From NCBI RefSeq assembly GCF_004134865.1, contig NZ_SDPO01000001.1, forward strand, positions 1,216,209-1,280,208: a stretch of DNA of 64,000 nt, written 5' to 3'. The translations under genes were made by a program, and so were the position numbers. The notes below the pieces were generated by a model that was given only the letters and a program-made list of their open reading frames with translations, was not told where the DNA came from and did no database searches. The stretch's first letter is position 1. Every line of letters begins with the position of its first letter. This document shows, piece after piece, positions 12,719-22,206 of the stretch. This DNA is from Agromyces fucosus (GTDB lineage Bacteria > Actinomycetota > Actinomycetes > Actinomycetales > Microbacteriaceae).

Positions 12719-12732
12719 GGAATTGAGATTCC
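12719..12732. promoter_or_regulatory. Putative IclR operator GGAAT-N4-ATTCC in the guaD/HTH-TOBE divergent region
   Basis: Same arms and spacing as the site before xdhA (3402-3415). It sits about 30 bases behind a possible guaD -10 (TACCTT on the minus strand, 12681-12686). This places guaD and possibly the molybdate genes under the same regulator. Confidence 0.5.
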
Positions 12733-12750
12733 GATGTGTGGAAACCGCGG

Positions 12751-12779
12751 TTGCGACTCCGCAGATGCGGAAGTATTGT
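12751..12779 (+). promoter_or_regulatory. Promoter of the HTH-TOBE/modABC operon with a palindrome in the spacer
   Basis: TTGCGA (12751-12756) and TATTGT (12774-12779) are separated by exactly 17 bases. The spacer holds TCCGC-AGAT-GCGGA (12758-12771), so a bound protein would block polymerase. The start codon is 7 bases after the -10, implying a leaderless mRNA. Confidence 0.6.
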
Positions 12780-12786
12780 GCAGTTC

Positions 12787-13191
12787 ATGACGCAGTATCG
12801 GATCAGTGAAGCCGCCGAGCTCGTCGGCGTGAGCGACGACACCGTGCGCAGGTGGGTCGGCGACGGCGTGCTGAGCGTCTCGAGGGACGCCGCGGGCCGT
12901 CAGGTGGTGCCCGGCGTCGAGCTCGCCGCGCGCGCCCAGGCGATCGCGGCTGCGGGTGACGACCGGTCGACCGTGCGCCGCAGCGCGCGCAATCGATTCG
13001 TCGGACTCGTCACCCGTGTCGAGCTCGACGGCCTCATGGCCCAGGTCGAGCTGCAGTGCGGCCCGCACCGGGTCGTCTCGCTCATGTCGTCCGAGGCGGC
13101 ACGCGAACTGCGGCTCGAGGTCGGCTCGCGCGGTGTCGCGATCGTGAAGGCGACGATGGTCGTCGTCGAGACCGAGCAGGAGCACTCGTGA
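12787..13191 (+). CDS. HTH-TOBE molybdate-responsive regulator/molybdopterin-binding protein
   Basis: A 134-residue protein with a MerR/excisionase-like helix-turn-helix at the N-terminus (ISEAAELVGVSDDTVRRWV) and a TOBE/Mop domain from about residue 65 (SARNRFVGLVTRVELDG onward), a small beta-barrel that binds molybdate or molybdopterin. This suggests a ModE-like sensor built from different parts. It has no ribosome site and is probably leaderless. Its stop overlaps the modA start (GTGA), so it controls or buffers molybdate uptake. Confidence 0.85.
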   Translation: MTQYRISEAAELVGVSDDTVRRWVGDGVLSVSRDAAGRQVVPGVELAARAQAIAAAGDDRSTVRRSARNRFVGLVTRVELDGLMAQVELQCGPHRVVSLMSSEAARELRLEVGSRGVAIVKATMVVVETEQEHS

Positions 13192-14024
13192 ACCGTGCGT
13201 GCACCGCTGCCACCCTCGCGCTCGGTGCCCTCACCCTCGCCGCACTGCTGGCGGGCTGCGCCTCGGGCTCGGTCGACGAGCAGGCAACCGCCGGCCCCGA
13301 GACCGGTGCGAGCGGGTCCGGCGCCGTCTCCCCGCTCGACGGCGAACTCACCGTCTTCGCCGCGGCATCGCTCGGCAACGCGTTCGACGAACTGGCCGCG
13401 CGCTTCGAGCACCTGCATCCCTCGCTCGACGTACTGCCGATCACCTACGACGGTTCATCCGTGCTCGCGACCCAGTTGATCGAGGGCGCACGCGCCGACG
13501 TGTTCGCATCGGCCGACGAGAAAAACCTCGACCGGGTCGCGGAGGAAGGCCTCGTCGACGGCGAGCCGGAGATCTTCGCGACCAACGTGCTCGAGATCGC
13601 GGTGGCCCCGGGCAACCCGCTCGGCATCGACGGACTCGACGACCTGGCAGATGACGCGGCCCCGGCCCCGATCGTCATCGTGTGCGCGCCCGCGGTGCCC
13701 TGCGGTGCCGCGGCGACGACGCTGTTCGGGGAGGCCGGCGTGCAGGTGACCCCGGCGAGCGAGGAGCAGAACGTGACCGCGGTGCTCACGAAGGTGCGCG
13801 CCGGCGAGGCCGACGCCGGGCTCGTGTACGTCACCGATATCGCCGCGGCCGGCGACGAGGTCGAAGGCGTTGCGATCGACGGTGCGGATGCCGCGGTGAA
13901 CCGGTACCCGATCGCCGCGCTCGCCGGCGCACCGAACCCCGAAGCGGCCGCGGCCTTCGCCGAGTTCGTCACCTCCCCCGACGGCGCGGCGATACTCGAG
14001 TCCTTCGGCTTCGGCGCACCGTGA
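13188..14024 (+). CDS. modA: Molybdate ABC transporter substrate-binding lipoprotein
   Basis: ModA captures molybdate outside the cell. The 278-residue protein has a lipoprotein signal with lipobox LAGC near residue 22, then the ModA fold (LTVFAAASLGNAFDELAARF; SSVLATQLIEGARADVFASAD). AGGAG lies 5 bases before the GTG at 13188, which overlaps the previous stop. Co-transcribed with modB and modC. Confidence 0.94.
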   Translation: MNRACTAATLALGALTLAALLAGCASGSVDEQATAGPETGASGSGAVSPLDGELTVFAAASLGNAFDELAARFEHLHPSLDVLPITYDGSSVLATQLIEGARADVFASADEKNLDRVAEEGLVDGEPEIFATNVLEIAVAPGNPLGIDGLDDLADDAAPAPIVIVCAPAVPCGAAATTLFGEAGVQVTPASEEQNVTAVLTKVRAGEADAGLVYVTDIAAAGDEVEGVAIDGADAAVNRYPIAALAGAPNPEAAAAFAEFVTSPDGAAILESFGFGAP

Positions 14025-14866
14025 CCGAGGCGACTCCGGTCGCGGCGACGCGACGCGGGACGGGAGTCGGTCGCCGGGTGAGCCCGGTCCCGGGTCTGCT
14101 CGTCGTGCCCGCTGCCATCGGCATCGCCGTGCTCGCGCTGCCGCTGGTCGCGCTCCTCCTGCGGCTCGACTGGAGCGCCGTCCCGGAGGCCGTCACCTCG
14201 CCCGCCGCGGTCCAGGCGCTCTCGCTGTCGCTCGCGACCGCCGGCGTCGCCACCGTCTGCTGCCTGCTCCTCGGCATTCCGCTCGCACTCGTCATCGCCC
14301 GCGCCGGCCGACGAACGGCGGCGGTGCTTCGAGCCCTCGTCACCCTGCCGCTCGTGTTGCCGCCGCTCGTCGGCGGCATCGCGCTGCTCGCCCTGCTCGG
14401 ACGAACCGGCCTCTTCGGGGAGAGCCTCGCCCTGCTCGGCGTGCGGCTGCCGTTCACGACGGCGGCGGTCGTGATCGCACAGGTGTTCGTGGCGCTGCCG
14501 TTCCTCGTGATCTCGGTCGAGGGGTCGATGCGTGCGGTCGGCACCCGTTTCGAAGCCGTCGGCGCAGGGCTCGGTGCGAGCCCGTTGACCGTGTTCCGGC
14601 GCCTCACCCTGCCGCTCGTCGGGCCTGGGGTGCTCGCCGGAACCGTGCTCTGCTTCGCCCGGGCGCTCGGCGAGTTCGGCGCGACGGCGTTGTTCGCGGG
14701 CAACACCGCCGGGGTGACGCGCACGATGCCGCTGGCGATCTACACGGCGTTCAACGGCGCCGGGGTCAGCGAGGACACTGCGATCGCGCTCTCGCTCATG
14801 CTCGTCGCCGTGGCGATCGCGGTGCTGCTCGTGATGCGCGGCTGGCGAGAGGACGCGCCGCGATGA
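14021..14866 (+). CDS. modB: Molybdate ABC transporter permease
   Basis: An integral membrane subunit of 281 residues with several hydrophobic helices and the EAA-type cytoplasmic loop (VGAGLGASPLTVFRRLTLPL) that docks on ModC. The GTG start overlaps the modA stop and the stop overlaps the modC start, so the three genes are translationally coupled. Confidence 0.94.
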   Translation: MTEATPVAATRRGTGVGRRVSPVPGLLVVPAAIGIAVLALPLVALLLRLDWSAVPEAVTSPAAVQALSLSLATAGVATVCCLLLGIPLALVIARAGRRTAAVLRALVTLPLVLPPLVGGIALLALLGRTGLFGESLALLGVRLPFTTAAVVIAQVFVALPFLVISVEGSMRAVGTRFEAVGAGLGASPLTVFRRLTLPLVGPGVLAGTVLCFARALGEFGATALFAGNTAGVTRTMPLAIYTAFNGAGVSEDTAIALSLMLVAVAIAVLLVMRGWREDAPR

Positions 14867-16020
14867 CGGGTGTCGAGGCATCCGGGGCCCTCGTCGCGGA
14901 GTTCGCGAGCGAGCGCGGCGCCTTCCGGGTCGAGGCCTCCCTGCGGGTCGAGCGCGGCGAGCTGCTCGCCGTGCTCGGGCCGAACGGCTCGGGCAAGTCG
15001 ACGCTGCTCGCGACGATCGCAGGCCATCTCGCGCCCACCGAGGGTGTCGTGCGGCTCGGCGATCGCGAACTGGCACGGCGCGACGGCGGCGCAGGGGCGA
15101 CGATCGACCTCCCGGTGGCCGAACGCAGGGTCGGGCTGCTCGGTCAGGAATCGCTGCTGTTCCGCCACCTCGACGTGCTCGAGAACGTCGCCTTCGGGCC
15201 ACGAGCACAGGGGCGCGGCCGATCGGCGGCGCGGCTCGACGCGATGACCTGGCTCGAGCGCGTCGGCGCCGCCGAGCTCTCGCGTCGGCGCCCCGCGGAG
15301 CTCTCGGGCGGGCAACAGCAGCGGGTGGCGATCGCCCGGACCCTCGCCGCCCGGCCCGAGCTGCTGCTGCTCGACGAACCGTTCGCGGCACTCGACGTGC
15401 CCACCGCCGCGACCATGCGACGCCTCATCGGCGAGCTGTGCGCCCAGACGGCGACCCCGACGATCCTCGTGACGCACGACCCGCTCGACGCGATCGTGCT
15501 GGCGCAGCGCGCGGCGATCCTGCACGACGGACGCATCGCGCAGCTCGGTCCGGTGGCCGAGGTGCTCGGCCACCCGGCGACACCGTTCGTCGCGGCACTC
15601 GCCGGCGTGAACCTCGCGACCGGCGTCGCGACCGGTTCGGGCGGCGTCGCGGTCTCGGGCGCCGACGGTTCGCTCCTGCGGCTCGTTCCGTCCGAGCACG
15701 TCGGCGACGGGGGCCGTCCGCTCGGCCCCGCCGCAGCGGGCGCGCCGGCCTCGGCCGTGTTCAGCCCTGCAGCCGTGCACGTCTCACCGCTCGGAGAAGC
15801 GGGCGCCGCGGCATCCGACAGCATGATGGCGAACCGCTGGATCGGCACCGTCTCGCTGTTACAGCCCGCCCCGGGAGGGGTGCGGCTGACGACCGAGGAA
15901 CATCCCGGACTCGCGGTCGACCTGCCCGGCGCTGCGGCTGTCGCCCTCGAGCTCCGTCCGGGTGCGCGACTCGCGTTCATCGTCGCGGCGGCGGAGATCT
16001 CGGTGCGCGAGCACGCCTGA
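14863..16020 (+). CDS. modC: Molybdate ABC transporter ATPase
   Basis: ATPase of the molybdate importer. Walker A (GPNGSGKST), signature (LSGGQQQR) and Walker B (LLLLDEP) lie in the first 200 residues, followed by the H-loop (THDP). The C-terminal third of the 385 residues is the TOBE-like domain usual in ModC, in which bound oxyanion inhibits transport. ATGA overlap with modB. Confidence 0.94.
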   Translation: MTGVEASGALVAEFASERGAFRVEASLRVERGELLAVLGPNGSGKSTLLATIAGHLAPTEGVVRLGDRELARRDGGAGATIDLPVAERRVGLLGQESLLFRHLDVLENVAFGPRAQGRGRSAARLDAMTWLERVGAAELSRRRPAELSGGQQQRVAIARTLAARPELLLLDEPFAALDVPTAATMRRLIGELCAQTATPTILVTHDPLDAIVLAQRAAILHDGRIAQLGPVAEVLGHPATPFVAALAGVNLATGVATGSGGVAVSGADGSLLRLVPSEHVGDGGRPLGPAAAGAPASAVFSPAAVHVSPLGEAGAAASDSMMANRWIGTVSLLQPAPGGVRLTTEEHPGLAVDLPGAAAVALELRPGARLAFIVAAAEISVREHA

Positions 16021-16060
16021 GCCGGTGTTACGGTGGCTTCCACGAACAGGGGGTGACTCG

Positions 16061-17188
16061 ATGACGGACACGGCCGTTCCCGTCTCGGCGCCCCGCGTCG
16101 CGACGCCGGGCGCGACGATCGGCGTGCGCCGGCTGCCCTCGACGGGCAGCTCGCAGGGCTCGATCACTGACCGGCTCGATCGCCCGATGCGAGATCTGCG
16201 CATCTCGATCACCGACCGATGCAACTTCCGGTGCGTCTACTGCATGCCGAAGGCGGTGTTCGGTCGCGACTACGCGTTCCTCGACCGCGACGAGCTGCTG
16301 AGCTTCGAGGAGATCACCCGCATCTCGCGCATCGCGGCGGCGCACGGCGTCGAGAAGCTGCGACTGACGGGCGGCGAGCCACTGCTGCGCCGTGGCCTCG
16401 AGGGCCTCGTCGAACAGCTGGCCGCATTGCGCACCCCCGACGGCCGCCCGCTCGAGATCGCGCTCACGACCAACGGTTCGGCGCTCGCGGTCAAGGCTGA
16501 CGCGCTGAAGGCCGCCGGGCTCACCCGCGTCACCGTCTCGCTCGACTCGCTCGACGACGAGCTGTTCCAGTCGATGAACGACGTGCGGTTCCCGGTCTCG
16601 CGCGTGCTCGACGGCATCGACGCCGCGCACGCCGCCGGCCTCGGCCCCATCAAGATCAACATGGTCGTCAAGCGCGGGCTCAACGACCACGAGATCCTGC
16701 CGATGGCCAGGCGATTCCACGGTTCGCCGTTCTCGCTCCGCTTCATCGAGTACATGGATGTCGGCACGTCCAACGGCTGGCAGCTCGACGAGGTCGTCTC
16801 GTCGGCCGAGATCGTGCAGCGCATCGGCGCCGAACTCCCGCTGGAGCCCGTCGCTGCAGCGGCACCGGGCGAGACGGCGGCACGATGGCGCTACCTCGAC
16901 GGCGGCGGCGAGATCGGCGTGATCTCGAGCGTGACGAACGCCTTCTGCGGCACCTGCAACCGGGCCCGCATCTCGACCGAGGGCAAGCTGTTCACGTGCC
17001 TCTTCGCGAGCGAGGGCCACGACCTGCGCGCGCTGCTGCGCAGCGGTGTCGACGACGAGGGGCTCGCCGCGGCGATGGCGTCGATCTGGGGCGCTCGCGA
17101 CGACCGGTACTCCGAGATCCGCGCGACCCTCACCCCCGAACTGCGTGCGGAACGCAGCAAGGTCGAGATGAGCTACATCGGCGGCTGA
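16061..17188 (+). CDS. moaA: GTP 3',8-cyclase MoaA
   Basis: A radical SAM enzyme that begins molybdopterin synthesis from [11 protein letters not shown] holds the N-terminal 4Fe-4S cluster; [11 protein letters not shown] with a further Cys 13 residues on (FTCLF) holds the second. The protein ends in the Gly-Gly that MoaA needs. The 375 residues include about 45 extra N-terminal residues. AGGGGGTGA upstream of the ATG at 16061 supports the start. It follows modC by 40 bases and converges with moaE. Confidence 0.95.
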   Translation: MTDTAVPVSAPRVATPGATIGVRRLPSTGSSQGSITDRLDRPMRDLRISITDRCNFRCVYCMPKAVFGRDYAFLDRDELLSFEEITRISRIAAAHGVEKLRLTGGEPLLRRGLEGLVEQLAALRTPDGRPLEIALTTNGSALAVKADALKAAGLTRVTVSLDSLDDELFQSMNDVRFPVSRVLDGIDAAHAAGLGPIKINMVVKRGLNDHEILPMARRFHGSPFSLRFIEYMDVGTSNGWQLDEVVSSAEIVQRIGAELPLEPVAAAAPGETAARWRYLDGGGEIGVISSVTNAFCGTCNRARISTEGKLFTCLFASEGHDLRALLRSGVDDEGLAAAMASIWGARDDRYSEIRATLTPELRAERSKVEMSYIGG

Positions 17189-17198
17189 GCGCTCGTCG

Positions 17199-17612
17199 TC
17201 AGAGGCCGACCCACTCCGAGACGCCGTCGTCGAAGTGCTGGCGCTTCCAGATCGGCACCTCCTGCTTGATGAGCTCGACGAGCCGTTCGCACGCATCGAA
17301 TGCCTGCGCTCGATGACCGGCGCCGGCAGCCGCGAAGAGCGCGACATCGCCGATCGCGAGGTCGCCGACGCGATGCGCCGCGGCGACGGCGAACCCGGTC
17401 TCCTCGGCGATGCGGCGCACGCAGTCGGCGAGGAACCGCTCGGCCTCGGGGTGCGCCCGGTAGTCGAGCGACTGCACGCCGCGCCCGCCGTCGTGGTCGC
17501 GCACCACGCCGCAGAACATGACCACGGCGCCGCTGGCATCTGACTCGACGGCTCGCCGGACGGCGGCCTCGTCGAGCGGTCGGTCGGAGACGACGGCGTA
17601 CGGTTCGATCAC
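17199..17612 (-). CDS. moaE: Molybdopterin synthase catalytic subunit MoaE
   Basis: MoaE with MoaD inserts two sulfurs into precursor Z. The 137 residues show the family motifs GVVRDHDGGR, LDYRAHPEAE and PIWKRQHF, the last holding the catalytic Lys. The start is a GTG; TAGGAT lies six bases before it, so the mRNA is probably leaderless. It is convergent with moaA. Confidence 0.93.
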   Translation of the reverse strand: MIEPYAVVSDRPLDEAAVRRAVESDASGAVVMFCGVVRDHDGGRGVQSLDYRAHPEAERFLADCVRRIAEETGFAVAAAHRVGDLAIGDVALFAAAGAGHRAQAFDACERLVELIKQEVPIWKRQHFDDGVSEWVGL

Positions 17613-17649
17613 CCCGTGATCCTAACCCTCCGCCTCCGAGGTCAGCCGC

Positions 17650-18813
17650 TCAGCGCGTGATGAGGTCGTCGGCCACGGCGGCGAAGCGTTCGATGCCGCC
17701 GTCGAGCGAGCTCACCTCGGCGTGACCGCGCCGCTGCAGCTCACGCGCGGCGCGCTGCGACCTGATGCCGACCTCGCAGTACACGACGATCGGGCCGTCG
17801 CCCGGTGGCGGTTCGGCGCCGCCCAGCAGTTCGGCCAACGGCAGCAGGGTGCTCCCGTCGATGCGTCGCAGCGCCGCTTCGGACGGCTCTCGCACGTCAA
17901 CGAGCCTGAGCGGCTGGTCCGCACGGATGCGCTGCAGCACCTCGGCCGCCGAGATCGGCGCGACCGCGATGGTGCCGTCGGCGGCGGCATCCGCGGCGCT
18001 CGCGTCATCGACTCCGCAGAACAGTTCGTAGTCGATGAGCGAGGTGATCTCCTCCGCGTCGGCGATGACCGAATACGGGATCTCGCGCGTGCGAGCCGAG
18101 AGCGCGTCATAGCTCAACACGCGTCCGAGGAGCGGTCGACCGAGACCGGTGACGAGCTTCACGACCTCGGTCGCCATGAGCGCGCCGATGACGAGACACA
18201 GGCTCGGCAGCACGCCACCGAGCTCGCACGACGGCACCTCCCCCGGAGCGGGCGGCACCGGGAACAGGTCGCGGTACCCCGGGCCATGGCCGCGCCAGGC
18301 GATCCCGACCTGACCGTGGTACCGCAGGATCGCTCCCCAGACGAGCGGCTTTCCCGCAAGATGCGCGGCATCGTTCGTCAGGTACCTCGTCGGGAAGTTG
18401 TCACTGCCGTCGACCACGAGGTCGTAGTCGTCGAGGATCCCGGGCAGGTTGGCCGCGGTCAGGCGCTCGTGATGGCGCACGACGCGACACTCGGGGTCGC
18501 TCGCGGCGACCGTCTCGGCGAGCGAGTCGACCTTGCTGCGGCCGAGGTCGGCCACGCCGTGGCTGAGCTGGCGCGGCAGGTTGCTGAGTTCGACCGTGTC
18601 GAAGTCGGCGATGCCGATCGTGCCGACGCCCGATCCGGCGAGCGCGGGCACGACCGCGCTGCCGAGGCCGCCTGCGCCGACCACGAGTACCCGGGCCGCC
18701 TGCAGCCGCCGTTGGGCGAGCTCGCCGAAGCCCGGGAGCATGAGCTGCCGACTGAAGCGCGCGAGTCGCGCCGGAGGCAGCGCTGGCCCGGGTTCGACGA
18801 GCGGCTCGGTCAT
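17650..18813 (-). CDS. moeB: MoeB-type sulfur-carrier adenylyltransferase with rhodanese domain
   Basis: Activates the MoaD C-terminus (adenylation) and can deliver sulfur to it. The E1-like domain (residues 20-265) has GAGGLGS at 46-52 and the conserved Cys196 (PSCELGG). A rhodanese domain (285-387) has Cys346 in CEVGIRS. The four zinc cysteines of typical MoeB/MoeZ are missing: GYRD at 179-182 replaces the usual CxxC and no second pair is seen. The start at 18813 has TAGACT seven bases upstream, hence probably leaderless. It is divergent from moaD. Confidence 0.9.
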   Translation of the reverse strand: MTEPLVEPGPALPPARLARFSRQLMLPGFGELAQRRLQAARVLVVGAGGLGSAVVPALAGSGVGTIGIADFDTVELSNLPRQLSHGVADLGRSKVDSLAETVAASDPECRVVRHHERLTAANLPGILDDYDLVVDGSDNFPTRYLTNDAAHLAGKPLVWGAILRYHGQVGIAWRGHGPGYRDLFPVPPAPGEVPSCELGGVLPSLCLVIGALMATEVVKLVTGLGRPLLGRVLSYDALSARTREIPYSVIADAEEITSLIDYELFCGVDDASAADAAADGTIAVAPISAAEVLQRIRADQPLRLVDVREPSEAALRRIDGSTLLPLAELLGGAEPPPGDGPIVVYCEVGIRSQRAARELQRRGHAEVSSLDGGIERFAAVADDLITR

Positions 18814-18820
18814 GCCGGCA

Positions 18821-18876
18821 AGTCTACGCGCGCGGTTTCCGCGTGACGGATTCGCGGTTCCGCGCTCGGGTAGCAT
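18821..18876. promoter_or_regulatory. Divergent leaderless promoters of moeB and moaD
   Basis: TAGACT on the minus strand (18821-18826) and TAGCAT on the plus strand (18871-18876) each lie 7 bases before a start codon, with 44 bases between them. Expression of the sulfur carrier and its activating enzyme is thus driven from one short region. Confidence 0.5.
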
Positions 18877-18883
18877 CGTGGAC

Positions 18884-19132
18884 ATGACGATGGTGACGGT
18901 GCGGTACTTCGCGGCGGCCGCCGAGGCGGCGGGGGTCGAAGAGGAGCGCCTCGAGGTCGACGGCGACGCCACGGTCGGCACCCTCCGCGACGAGCTGGCG
19001 GCACGATACGGTGCCGACATGCAGCGGGTCCTCCAGAGCGGTTCCTTCCTCGTCGACGGCACCGTGCAGCGCGATCCGGCGACACCCATCGGCGAAGCCG
19101 TCGACATCCTCCCCCCGTTCGCCGGCGGCTGA
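18884..19132 (+). CDS. moaD: Molybdopterin synthase sulfur-carrier subunit MoaD
   Basis: A ubiquitin-fold protein of 82 residues ending PPFAGG; the terminal Gly-Gly carries the thiocarboxylate. The start is ambiguous: GTG 18878, ATG 18884 or ATG 18890. ATG 18884 is chosen because TAGCAT lies 7 bases before it and no ribosome site is visible. It precedes moeA by 73 bases. Confidence 0.9.
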   Translation: MTMVTVRYFAAAAEAAGVEEERLEVDGDATVGTLRDELAARYGADMQRVLQSGSFLVDGTVQRDPATPIGEAVDILPPFAGG

Positions 19133-19205
19133 GCACCCGACCACACGCCGGGGCTCCTCGAAACTCGAGAGACCGCAGAACCGACCGCAGAGAGCCGAGG
19201 CCCGC

Positions 19206-20505
19206 ATGCGCAGCTACGTCGAACACCAACGTGCGGTGCACGCACTGCTCGATCCGCTCGCGTCCCGTCTCGGAGCGGCCGGCTCCGAGCGGCTCGAACT
19301 CTCGGCCGGTTCCGCCCACGGACGGGTCCTCGCCGAGGACGTGCGCTCCCCTATCGACCTGCCGGGCTTCGACAACTCCCAGATGGACGGCTACGCCGTC
19401 CGTTCCGCCGAACTCACGAGCGCCCGACCGGGTGCGCCGGTGCGCCTCGACGTCGGCCGCACGAGCGCCGCCGGCGATGCCCCCGTCGCGCTCGAACCGG
19501 GCACCGCCTCTCCCGTGATGACCGGAGCGGCGATCCCGCAGGGCGCCGATGCGGTCGTGCCGATCGAGGCCGTCGACCCGCCGGCCTTCCTCGGCCTCGG
19601 CTCGGGTCGCCACGACTCCCCCGCCGGCTCCATCGTCGGCTTCACCTCCGCCGTCGAACCGGGCACGTTCATCCGCCGTGCCGGCAGCGACATCGGCGCG
19701 GGCTCCCTGCTGCTCCCCGCCGGCACCCGGCTCGGCCCCGCGCAGCTCGGGTCGCTCGCCGCCGCCGGCGTCACCGACGTGCTCGTGCGGCGACCGCTCC
19801 GCGTGCTCCTCCTCTCGACCGGACACGAACTGCGACCTCCGGGGCAGCCGCTCCGCCCCGGCCAGATCCATGACGCGAACACCGCGATGATCGGCGCCGC
19901 CCTGCGCGAGTGCGGCGTGGAGGTCGCCGAAGCGCTCGCGCCCGACGACGCTGCGTCCGTGCGGGCCGCGGTCGAGGCATCCGTTCGGGTGGCCCCGTCC
20001 GGAGCTGCGCGCCCAGCCGACTTCGTGGTGACCACGGGCGGTGTCAGCGCCGGCGCGTTCGAGGTGGTGCGCGAGGCGCTCGCGCCGCTCGGCGTCGAGT
20101 TCGTCAAGGTCGCGATCCAGCCGGGCGGGCCGCAGGGCCTCGGCATCGCGGCGATCGACCCCGACGGTGGTGGAGCTCCCATCGAGATTCCCGTGGTGTC
20201 CTTCCCCGGCAACCCGGTCAGCGCACTCGTCTCGTTCGAGTTGTTCCTGCGTCCGGTGCTGCGGGAGCTCGCCGGGCTCGCTCCCGACCGAGCGCGGGCG
20301 CGCTTGAGGCTCGCGCACGACGTGACGTCGCCCCTCGACAAGCACCAGGTGCGTCGCGGCGTGCTCGACGGCGACGGCGACGTCGAGGTCGGGGCGCCGA
20401 GTTCGCACCTGCTCCACGCCTACGCGAACGCCACCGTGCTCGTGCACCTGCCCGTGGGAGTCGGCGACCTGCCGGCCGGAGCCCACGTCGACGTCTGGAG
20501 GATCG

Positions 20506-20513
<8 letters not shown>
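19206..20513 (+). CDS. moeA: Molybdopterin molybdotransferase MoeA
   Basis: Inserts molybdate into adenylylated molybdopterin. The 435-residue protein has the family motifs DNSQMDGYAVR, MTGAAIPQGADAVVPIE, STGHEL, TTGGVSAG and FPGNPVSALVSFELF. Its stop overlaps the moaC start by 8 bases, so moeA-moaC-mogA form a coupled unit. Confidence 0.95.
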
Positions 20514-20978
<465 letters not shown>

Positions 20979-20982
<4 letters not shown>

Positions 20983-21479
20983 CCGCGACCGAGCGGATGC
21001 CGCGCACCGCCGTCGTCATCGTCGCCTCGACGCGAGCCGCTGCCGGCGTCGCGGTCGACGGCACCGGCCCGGTCATCACGGCGTGGCTGGCCGAGCGCGG
21101 CTTCGACGTCGTCGGGCCCGAGGTGGTCGCCGACGGCCTGCCCATCGCCGACGCGCTGCAGCGGGCGCTGGCCGGCCACCCGTCGGTCGTCGTCACGACG
21201 GGCGGCACCGGGGTCTCCCCGAGCGACGGCACACCCGAGGCCACGGCTCCGCTCCTCGATCGCGAGCTGCCGGGCTTCATGGAAGAACTGCGTCGTCGCG
21301 GTGCGGCGACGACCCCGACCGCCCTGCTCTCGCGCGGGCTGGCGGGTGTCTCTGGGTCGACGCTCATCGTGAACCTCCCCGGCTCTGCGGGCGGGGTCCG
21401 CGACGGCCTCGAGCTGCTCGGCGAGGTGCTCGAACACGCGCTCGATCAACTCGCCGGGGGCGACCACCCAGCGAGGTGA
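20979..21479 (+). CDS. mogA: Molybdopterin adenylyltransferase MogA/MoaB
   Basis: Adenylylates molybdopterin before metal insertion. The 166-residue protein has TTGGTGVSPSDGTPEAT and NLPGS, the molybdopterin-binding motifs. MogA and MoaB are too alike to separate here. It is the last gene of the coupled moeA-moaC-mogA set. No MobA or MocA nucleotidyltransferase follows. Confidence 0.93.
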
Positions 21480-21569
21480 CTCATCAGCTGGCGGCCGCGG
21501 CGGACCGAGCATCTTCGGGCCGGCGATGAGACCCGTGACATCGCTCGGCGATGCTGGCAGGATGACCGC

Positions 21570-22163
21570 ATGGATCGCGTCACGACGCACCGGATCGAAC
21601 CGCTCACGCCCGAGACGTTCCCGGCGTGGCTCGCGCTCGCGCAGAAGCACAACGGGGTCTGGGGCGGGTGCTACTGCTCGTACTTCCACGACGACACCAA
21701 GCACACCGTCAAAGAGGAGCACGACCGGCCGACGTTCAAGCAGCGCCTCGTTGCGGAGGGCGTCGCGCACGCCGCGCTCGTGTTCGACGGCGACGACGCG
21801 ATCGCGTGGTGCGAGTACGGCAGCCCGGTCGAACTGCCGAACATCTACCACCGCAAGCAGTACGACGCGGGCGAGACCGACCCGGCGCCGTGGCGCATCA
21901 CGTGCTTCTTCGTCGACCGCGATCACCGGCGTTCCGGAGTGGCGCGGGAGGCCCTGGACGGCGCACTCGAGCTGATCGCGCAGGCCGGCGGGGGCGAGGT
22001 GGTCTCGTTCCCCAACGAGCTCGTCCCCGGCAAGAAGACGTCGTCGTCGTTCCTGCACAACGGCACGAGGGCCATGTTCGAGCAGGCGGGGTTCGCGTTC
22101 GAGCGTCACATCGGGAAGAGCAAAACCGTGATGCGCAAGACGGTGCCGCCGGCCGGCAACTGA
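21570..22163 (+). CDS. GNAT family N-acetyltransferase
   Basis: A 197-residue acetyl-CoA-dependent acyltransferase. The coenzyme-A motif is RDHRRSGVAREAL, after the strand CFFVD. The N-terminal region with WGGCYCSYFH resembles a GNAT subgroup of unknown substrate. AGGATGA precedes the ATG at 21570. The gene stands alone between the Mo cofactor genes and a convergent oxidase. Confidence 0.8.
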   Translation: MDRVTTHRIEPLTPETFPAWLALAQKHNGVWGGCYCSYFHDDTKHTVKEEHDRPTFKQRLVAEGVAHAALVFDGDDAIAWCEYGSPVELPNIYHRKQYDAGETDPAPWRITCFFVDRDHRRSGVAREALDGALELIAQAGGGEVVSFPNELVPGKKTSSSFLHNGTRAMFEQAGFAFERHIGKSKTVMRKTVPPAGN

Positions 22164-22206
22164 CGAAGGAGCGGCGCACCGACGTCAGCGGCTGCGTCGC
22201 CTCGCC

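Noticed and set aside
16021..16060. Molybdenum cofactor riboswitch before moaA
   Set aside because: Only 40 bases separate modC and moaA, too short for the known structure, and no conserved core is visible.
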